Positions 35,616 through 43,167 of a DNA stretch of 43,167 nt are shown here, piece after piece; the first letter of the stretch is position 1, and each line of letters opens with the position of its first letter. The notes beneath the pieces are model-generated. The model saw nothing but the letters and a program-made list of their open reading frames with translations. It ran no database searches and had not been told where the DNA came from. The position numbers were made by a program, and so were the translations under genes. Source of the DNA: Methylophaga sp. (GTDB lineage Bacteria; Pseudomonadota; Gammaproteobacteria; Nitrosococcales; Methylophagaceae); the NCBI GenBank assembly GCA_002733715.2, contig NVWQ02000030.1:1-43167 (forward strand). The letters run 5' to 3'.

Positions 35616-38540
35616 CTAAATACCATCATTTATTGCACCACTACTCAACATATCATCAAGCAATTGCGTTGCTGTTGTACCCGTTGTAGATACTCCGTGA
35701 AGTTCAATTTCTTGAACAACATCACCTGTACCATCTTTAATATTCAACTGTAAATCACCTGATCCGGTTGTGATTCCTTCAATACTGTGAGAGCCATCGG
35801 ATAATAAATCGGCCAGATTAAGCACATCATTATTTGCATCAAAATCAGTAATTTCATCATGTGCCGGCGTTGCTGAAGTACCTATATCGCTTGAGTTCCA
35901 AATAAAGATATCATCACCACCACCACCTGTTAAAATGTCGTTTCCGCCACCGCCTGATAAAACATCGTCACCAGTACCTCCAGCTAAAATATCATTACCA
36001 GCACTGCCTTCTAATAATGCATCGTCTCCTGCTGCTGCAATATCTACTTTCACGTTACTCGTAGTAGTTGCTGTAGAAACACCATCAGTTGAAGTCACAG
36101 AACCCGTAATAGCGTTAATTTCTACTGGAGTCAACTCATGATCAGACACCAATGTAACAGTACCAGGATTGTAGGTTCCATCACCATTTTCAGCTGTAGA
36201 AATACTACTGCCTATTGGCAAGCCAGCAAGAGATATCCCACTCAATGTTTCACTACCATCTACATCTGTGAGCACTGCACTGATATCAATATCGTAGGTA
36301 TATGATGGCGCTACCAAATCAAAAGTAATTGAATTGATAAGATAATCATCTGCTGGGTCAAGAGGCGCACTGAATACTACTTGGTCAAACTCTGTCCCTG
36401 GAGTCAGCGTAAATGGTCCATCAATTGTATCTGTAATGCCATCGGCTGTACCTGAACCTACATGCACTCCGCTTAAATAGAAATCATATTGGGCTGTTTC
36501 TGCTGCATGCATCCAGGCAAAACTAACATTTATAGAACTCACCGCACTGTCAAACATAACATTTAGTTTTTCAGAGGCTGTGCTAGTAGAACCAATTTCT
36601 GCAGAGGCTCCCGATGCATTGCCTTGAACACCAAAGCCTTCATTGGTCGGGTTAGTCCGTATACTAATAGCTGCTGGGCTATCATCTAGGCCTAACGCAG
36701 ATACCGTAAAACCATTTCCGACCGTAGTGACATTATTAATATCGATTATTTGAGTTGCTCCTCCCAATATACTTAGCGCGGTGACACTCATAACTAATGT
36801 TGGAGCATCCGCTATGGGAGCAACGTTTAGTGTCAATGTATCTGTTGAGCCTGTATTCGTTGTATACGTCGCAACAGGAACGGGACCACTGTAATTATCT
36901 GCAGAAGTAAAGGTATATCCGCCATCGGCATTCAAGGTTAAATCACCTACACCGGTTATCGTTACGGTTGAACCCGCTGCATGTGTTCCTGCAACGCCTA
37001 CTATGGTGAAGCTACTTACGCTTAATACGTCGTCACTATCACTGTCATTGCTTAAGACGCCATTTGCCGCGATTACGGTTAAGGTCGTGTCTTCATTTGC
37101 GTTTCCTGCGTCGGGTGCAGTGATGGTTGCATCATCAATCGGGTTGATGGTGATCGTTAACGTGTCACTTGAACCTGTATTAGTCGTGTACGTGGTAATC
37201 GGTACTGCACCGCTATAATTCGCTACTGGGTCGAATGTATATCCGCCATCAGCATTCAGTGTTAAATCACCTACGCCGGTTATCGTTACCGTAGACCCCG
37301 CGGCATGTGTGCCTGCAACACCCGCTACTGTGAAGCTGGTTACGGTTAAGCTGTTATCGACATCACTATCATTATCTAATACACCACCGCTTCCAGCGGC
37401 TACTGTTAATGTGGCACCTTCATCTGTATTGCCTGTATCCGCTACGGTGTTCGTTGGATCGTCGATCGGGTTGATGGTGAGTGTTACAGTCGCAGTATCA
37501 GTCGCGCCATCTGCATCCGTAATAGTATAAGTGAATGAATCATTACCATTATAATTAGGATTTGGAGTATAGGTGTAGCTACCATCATTATTAAACACCA
37601 GAGTACCATTTGAGACACCTGTATTTAAGCTAAAACTGGTAGCATCTCCATCAGGATCGCCATCATTTCCAGCCACACTTCCATTATGAATCGTATCTTC
37701 ATCTAATGAGGCACTGTCATTGTCAGCCTCTGGTGGAGGATTTGCTACATTCCAAACAAATGGTTGAGTGACAATACTGCTGCCATTATTTGCAGTGATG
37801 ACAACATTATACGGACCGCCTTGAGACGCCGAGCTATCCACTACACCGCCAATAATACCTGTTACAGGATTAATGATTAGACCGCTTGGCAGGCCTATTG
37901 CAGAAAAAGCTAATGCAGTACCATTAAAATTACCGGACACATTTAAGCTTATAGTATCGCTATCATTATCACTTTGGTCGGAAATTTTAGGTGGTGGAGC
38001 TGTAGGCGGTAGTGGAACTGGTGGAGAGACGCTATTATTTGAAGCTGCATCCTCGCTTCCTGTATTATCACCTGTTCCACCAAACAAATTATTATCATCT
38101 AAGAAATTTCTACTCACACCCGACGTTTCAAAACCACTAGTAACAGCAACCGTAGGATCTAAACGTTCAACAACAACGGTTGTCACACCTTCATTTCCAC
38201 CTTCTGATTCTGGTCCTGCAGCCGGCGCGTCGCCTTGTTGTGTTGGATCTTCACCATCAACTAATGCATCTTGTAATCCAGCAATATCTAAATCAGTAGC
38301 TGATACGATTGTTTGTTGTGGGTCAAAAATTTCATTGTCTAGTAGGGCTTGTGAGTTTCTGCCCAGGTCCATAAGGCTTCCATCAGAGAATTCAATTTCA
38401 ATCGCACTGCCATCACCTGTGGTAATGATTTCATCCGCATAGACGCGGTCACCCACAACCAAATTACGTTGTGAACCATCTGCAGCCGTTATAACTGCCG
38501 AGCCGATAAGTGCTTTTACAATACCAATTTCTGTGGCCAT
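35616..38540 (-). CDS. LapA/BapA-like secreted adhesin with retention module and RTX tail
   Basis: About 974 residues. The first 70 or so (GIVKALIGSAVITAADGSQ...) match the retention module that anchors type 1-secreted adhesins in the outer-membrane pore. PAAG follows at about residues 106-109 (38214-38225), the place and form of a LapG protease site. Then come Ig/cadherin-like repeats: a putative-Ig block, LDEDTIHNG...NPNYNGNDSFTYTITD, and two copies with a 108-residue period (THAAGSTVTITGVGDLTLNA). A beta-rich region, RTX nonapeptides (GNDILAGGTGDDVLSGGGGND) and a C-terminal secretion region complete it. It is short for a LapA family member. No LapBCE, LapG or LapD genes lie nearby. Start: ATG at 38540; a TTG five codons earlier is unlikely. 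Confidence 0.88.
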   Translation of the reverse strand: MATEIGIVKALIGSAVITAADGSQRNLVVGDRVYADEIITTGDGSAIEIEFSDGSLMDLGRNSQALLDNEIFDPQQTIVSATDLDIAGLQDALVDGEDPTQQGDAPAAGPESEGGNEGVTTVVVERLDPTVAVTSGFETSGVSRNFLDDNNLFGGTGDNTGSEDAASNNSVSPPVPLPPTAPPPKISDQSDNDSDTISLNVSGNFNGTALAFSAIGLPSGLIINPVTGIIGGVVDSSASQGGPYNVVITANNGSSIVTQPFVWNVANPPPEADNDSASLDEDTIHNGSVAGNDGDPDGDATSFSLNTGVSNGTLVFNNDGSYTYTPNPNYNGNDSFTYTITDADGATDTATVTLTINPIDDPTNTVADTGNTDEGATLTVAAGSGGVLDNDSDVDNSLTVTSFTVAGVAGTHAAGSTVTITGVGDLTLNADGGYTFDPVANYSGAVPITTYTTNTGSSDTLTITINPIDDATITAPDAGNANEDTTLTVIAANGVLSNDSDSDDVLSVSSFTIVGVAGTHAAGSTVTITGVGDLTLNADGGYTFTSADNYSGPVPVATYTTNTGSTDTLTLNVAPIADAPTLVMSVTALSILGGATQIIDINNVTTVGNGFTVSALGLDDSPAAISIRTNPTNEGFGVQGNASGASAEIGSTSTASEKLNVMFDSAVSSINVSFAWMHAAETAQYDFYLSGVHVGSGTADGITDTIDGPFTLTPGTEFDQVVFSAPLDPADDYLINSITFDLVAPSYTYDIDISAVLTDVDGSETLSGISLAGLPIGSSISTAENGDGTYNPGTVTLVSDHELTPVEINAITGSVTSTDGVSTATTTSNVKVDIAAAGDDALLEGSAGNDILAGGTGDDVLSGGGGNDILTGGGGDDIFIWNSSDIGTSATPAHDEITDFDANNDVLNLADLLSDGSHSIEGITTGSGDLQLNIKDGTGDVVQEIELHGVSTTGTTATQLLDDMLSSGAINDGI
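36890..37340 (-). repeat. Tandem 324-bp repeat in the adhesin gene
   Basis: Closely matching blocks start near 36913 and 37237, a period of 324 bp (108 codons). Each contains an identical or near-identical run encoding GTHAAGSTVTITGVGDL. Such repeats expand and contract by recombination in this protein class. Confidence 0.8.
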
Positions 38541-38852
38541 GATCTTATATCTCAAAATTTAAGCGTTATTTGTATTTCGCTTTCATGGTTTGTACTTTAC
38601 GTGATCACCTAAACATTGAATAGTGTACCTTGGTACAATGACTTAGGGTTTTTTCTAAAAATGTCTACTACTTAACATTTATAAACCTTATTCGTTTAGA
38701 GCTCTTGCCAAATTTCTCTACTAGTTAACATTTTACCCTAGTTCTTCTAGGTAAAGCAGTTAGACATATGCTGAAGATTAATTCTACGAGTTTTTTAGAA
38801 ACATTAAAAATCGTTTTCCTTCATTAAATTTAATGAGAGAAATTTTAGGATC
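38541..38852. promoter_or_regulatory. Non-coding region upstream of the adhesin
   Basis: 312 AT-rich bases between slmA and the adhesin. A direct repeat, TCTACTACTTAACATTT at 38664 and TCTACTAGTTAACATTT at 38717 (53 bases apart), could be paired regulator sites. Two symmetric sites follow nearer the gene: TGTACC-TT-GGTACA (38624-38637) and GTGATCAC (38601-38608). No convincing sigma-54 or sigma-28 promoter was found. A weak AT-rich inverted repeat near 38818-38841 may end the slmA transcript. Confidence 0.45.
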
Positions 38853-40365
<1,513 letters not shown>

Positions 40366-40372
40366 TTATTTT

Positions 40373-42886
40373 CTATTTGTTATCTAATGTTAAAAATGAC
40401 AATGATAATGTCGGTTTAATTTGCAACATTTGATGTTTAAAACGTTGTTGTATATGTTGTAAATCTTCTAATGTATCAGCTTCAAATCGTAATGTTAACC
40501 CGGGTATAGTGTTCGATGCTCTTACCAACCCCCAACCATTTGGATAATCAGCCCTAATACCATCTATTTTAGTTATTTCTGCACCTGCAAACTCAGCTTC
40601 TTTAACAATTTGAGCCATAAATTGTTTGCTTTCTTTTTCATTCATTTCCACCAATATTTCAGGTGTACTCACACGGCTTGGCAGCGATGCAAAAATATCC
40701 GTAGGCGTTCGTTCTAAAGGATCATTGCATAATAACTCAAACAGCCTACTAGCCGCATATAAAGCATCATCAAAACCAAACCAACGTTCTTTGAAGAAAA
40801 TATGGCCGCTCATCTCACCCGCTAACGGCGCATCCAGATCGATCATTTTATTTCTTATTACTGAATGGCCTGATTGCCACATAACAGCCTCGCCACCGGC
40901 ACGAGAAATTTCTTCACCTAATAAATTACTACTCTTTATATCATAAAGAATTACTGAACCGGGCATCCGTAATAATACATCTTGTGCAAACATAATCATC
41001 AACCTGTCAGGCCAGATTGGGTTGCCGCCCGTATCAACAACACCTATGCGATCACCATCACCATCAAAGGCCAATCCTAGCTCGGCATCATGTTTAGCAA
41101 CTTCTTCAATTAATGCTTGTAAATTATCTGGCTGGCTCGGATCAGGATGATGATTAGGGAAATCACCGTCAACATCACAATAAAGTTCGATAACCTCACA
41201 TCCTAGCGCTTTAAACAATTTGGGAGCAACAACACCTGCAACACCATTGCCGCAATCAATAACAACCTTGATTGCTCTAGGTAATTTTATATCTGCTGTT
41301 ATTCGATTGATGTATTCATCTATTACATCCATGTCTTGACGACTACCTTGGCCTTTTCGTAACTTATTGGCTGCTATTCGTTGTTGGATTTCCTTCAACC
41401 CGTCGCCCAACAAGGCTTTTCCAGCCAAGACTATTTTTAACCCATTATAATTTGCTGGATTATGGCTTCCTGTTACCATGATGCCTGATTTTGAATCAGA
41501 ATGTTCTGTAGCAAAATAAACTAAAGGCGTTGGTACCATACCCACATTAACCACGTCACACCCACTTGCTAAAATACCTTCAATTAGCACTTCACTCAAT
41601 GAAGGGCTAGAATGTCGGCCATCTCGCCCAACTACCAGGCTTGTTAAGCCCTGATCGAGCGCTTCACTGCCAACAGCATGGCCTATTACTCTCACCGCTT
41701 CTGCAGTTAAAGACGTTTCAACAATCCCTCTAATATCGTAAGCCTTGAAAAGGCTGGGGTCGACATCAATGGGGTCACCCAGGTATTCCTCCAATACTTC
41801 TTCAACAGCGCTTTCTTCTTCTCTTTCTTCTATGCGCTTACTGAGACTTTCTGAGGTTAATTCTTTTTTCTTTTTACCGTCACCATCGTCACTTTCAGCA
41901 GGAGTCGACTCGCTAATCAATGCCGCCAGCGACAATGCAACATCTTGGATATCATCAACAACATCTTGCAGTATAGCCCCTGTTACTCGATATTTTGTTT
42001 TTAGTTCTCCTCGCTTCACATCAATAAGCTGTTGTTTAACAACCCTAATATCTCGTTTAAAAAAGAAACTCTCAACTAACTTCTGAAGTAACCACATCAA
42101 CGCAATTACACCGACAACAACCGCCATAGGTATCAGTGATGAAGCCGCTTTTTTGTCATTAGGCCAATAAGCTACTTTCCAGTGAGAGCCTTGTATTTGT
42201 CTCTCAGCTTTAGCTGGACCATTTTTCCACTTAACATCACCTTTACTTGCTATCACCGTGGCCTTTTTAACACCTTGCTGTAACTCCGCATAGCCTTCAA
42301 ATTTAGGTACCTTGAACAAAGAGCGGGTCAACATGTCTGATTGCAGGGCTACCACCATTACGCCAGCAATGCGATCTGATTTATCCGTAATTCGTTGCGT
42401 TAAGAGTAAATAAGACTTATCTGTTCCAACGTGCATAACGCCTATCGACGCACTACCTTCTTCTTTTGCTTGACGCAAGCTACTTAATACTGAAAAGGTG
42501 ATGGGAATACAGCCATTTTTATCTACATCATCTACTGATGCAGAAATTAAGCACACCTTGGTTGCGGATGGAAAGGCAGATTTCAATGCCTGTTGCTGTT
42601 GCGCTATTTGAGCTTTATTACCACTTGATATAACACTGGCTAGTTGAGGCATAGTAGCTAGAGCTTGTATTTTTGCTTTTAATTGCAACACATGTGATGC
42701 GGTTATCTCATGCAAAACAGCCACCGTTTGTTGCTGATAACTTGATTTCTGTTGATTATATTGTTTACTCGTTACCTGTTGTTGCCATAGAAATCCAGCC
42801 GCAGCCACCAAACAGCTCACAATAAGCACCACCAGTCCAACTGATTTATTCCCCAGCTTGGATAAAAGTCTAGCTATTCCGTCCAC
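40373..42886 (-). CDS. algC: AlgC-type phosphomannomutase/phosphoglucomutase with membrane-sensor N-terminus
   Basis: The C-terminal half (about 375-837) is an alpha-D-phosphohexomutase: substrate-phosphate serine in VTGSHNPANYNG (Ser474), metal loop DGDGDRIG (608-615) and sugar loop GEMSGHIFF. It interconverts mannose-6-P/1-P and glucose-6-P/1-P for polysaccharide and LPS precursors. The first 275 residues are an extra module: a membrane helix (about 16-34), a roughly 215-residue periplasmic domain resembling a sensory/Cache fold, a second helix (about 251-270), then a HAMP-like helical and acidic linker. Long AlgC proteins of this kind exist in pseudomonads. What the outer domain senses is unknown. 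Confidence 0.93.
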   Translation of the reverse strand: MDGIARLLSKLGNKSVGLVVLIVSCLVAAAGFLWQQQVTSKQYNQQKSSYQQQTVAVLHEITASHVLQLKAKIQALATMPQLASVISSGNKAQIAQQQQALKSAFPSATKVCLISASVDDVDKNGCIPITFSVLSSLRQAKEEGSASIGVMHVGTDKSYLLLTQRITDKSDRIAGVMVVALQSDMLTRSLFKVPKFEGYAELQQGVKKATVIASKGDVKWKNGPAKAERQIQGSHWKVAYWPNDKKAASSLIPMAVVVGVIALMWLLQKLVESFFFKRDIRVVKQQLIDVKRGELKTKYRVTGAILQDVVDDIQDVALSLAALISESTPAESDDGDGKKKKELTSESLSKRIEEREEESAVEEVLEEYLGDPIDVDPSLFKAYDIRGIVETSLTAEAVRVIGHAVGSEALDQGLTSLVVGRDGRHSSPSLSEVLIEGILASGCDVVNVGMVPTPLVYFATEHSDSKSGIMVTGSHNPANYNGLKIVLAGKALLGDGLKEIQQRIAANKLRKGQGSRQDMDVIDEYINRITADIKLPRAIKVVIDCGNGVAGVVAPKLFKALGCEVIELYCDVDGDFPNHHPDPSQPDNLQALIEEVAKHDAELGLAFDGDGDRIGVVDTGGNPIWPDRLMIMFAQDVLLRMPGSVILYDIKSSNLLGEEISRAGGEAVMWQSGHSVIRNKMIDLDAPLAGEMSGHIFFKERWFGFDDALYAASRLFELLCNDPLERTPTDIFASLPSRVSTPEILVEMNEKESKQFMAQIVKEAEFAGAEITKIDGIRADYPNGWGLVRASNTIPGLTLRFEADTLEDLQHIQQRFKHQMLQIKPTLSLSFLTLDNK

Positions 42887-42911
42887 AGAAACCTCTTAAA
42901 ATTTAATGTAA

Positions 42912-43167
42912 TTAGTGCTTTCCTGTATGCCCAAAACCACCACTTCCTCGTTCTGAACTACTAAATTCTTCCACCTGTTCAAACCCAACCTGTGCCACCG
43001 GTACAAAGACCATTTGGGCGACGCGATCGCCAACGGCAATATCAAATGATTTCTGACTACGATTCCAGCATGATACGAATACTTGCCCTTGGTAATCACT
43101 ATCAATGAGTCCCACTAAATTACCCAGCACGATGCCGTGTTTATGACCCAAACCCGAGCGGGGCAAC
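42912..43167 (-). CDS. dut: Dut, dUTP diphosphatase (5' end outside the window)
   Basis: Only the C-terminal 85 or so residues are inside. [38 protein letters not shown] and the nucleotide-closing C-terminal arm [12 protein letters not shown] are diagnostic of trimeric dUTPase, which removes dUTP from the pool and supplies dUMP. The reading frame continues past 43167. It lies 25 bases upstream of the algC-like gene. Confidence 0.97.
   Translation of the reverse strand, partial: LPRSGLGHKHGIVLGNLVGLIDSDYQGQVFVSCWNRSQKSFDIAVGDRVAQMVFVPVAQVGFEQVEEFSSSERGSGGFGHTGKH

Noticed and set aside
42896-43105. A 69-residue minus-strand ORF in the dut region
   Set aside because: It is the wrong frame of dut; the correct frame shows all dUTPase C-terminal motifs.

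Overview
The window reads as one strand of a gammaproteobacterial motility island: every convincing gene lies on the minus strand. It is AT-rich. The gene order (dut, algC-like mutase, argB, slmA at one end; a FleQ/FleS/FleR master circuit, RpoN- and FliA-type promoters and a polar-type flagellar gene order) points to a marine or freshwater gammaproteobacterium. I cannot name the genus from sequence alone.

Reading along the minus strand (from 43167 down to 1): (1) a housekeeping block of dut (truncated by the window edge), a membrane-anchored AlgC-type phosphomannomutase/phosphoglucomutase, argB and slmA. slmA is broken by a one-base frameshift in an A-run as written. (2) A solitary 974-residue LapA/BapA-like adhesin with retention module, di-alanine LapG-type site and RTX tail, followed by a strong terminator. 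(3) The rod-hook operon flgBCDEFGHIJKL behind a sigma-54-like promoter. (4) Two tandem flagellin genes, the upstream one with a sigma-54-like promoter and the downstream one with a sigma-28-like promoter, then flaG, fliD, fliS, fliT-like. (5) The regulators fleQ, fleS, fleR, with a sigma-54-like promoter before fleS. (6) The basal body/export operon fliEFGHIJ. (7) A chemotaxis operon behind a near-consensus sigma-54 promoter: a 61-residue unknown ORF, a STAS protein, cheY, cheA, cheW, a ParA-like ATPase, a soluble chemoreceptor, cheR, cheD.

The most unusual content is in the chemotaxis operon. The receptor has no membrane segment. It starts with a lysine/arginine-rich tail and a flavohemoglobin-type globin domain that keeps the haem-pocket residues, then has two nearly identical PAS domains, a signalling domain, and a C-terminal tail ending in a CheR-tether-like EWDEF. 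It is translationally coupled to a ParA ATPase. Together these suggest a cytoplasmic haem-based gas-sensing array that a dedicated ParA positions or partitions, comparable in idea to the PpfA/TlpT system of Rhodobacter and with the receptor tethering of Pseudomonas Aer2. The function is inferred; the domains and coupling are visible.

A second non-gene layer is a family of roughly 145-170 bp elements with terminal inverted repeats related to ATACCCAWG. Three copies almost fill the gaps between receptor and cheR, between fleR and fliE, and between flgE and flgF. Genes expected of such clusters but not seen here are fliK, flgA, flgM/flgN, cheB and cheZ; cheB could lie just past position 1.
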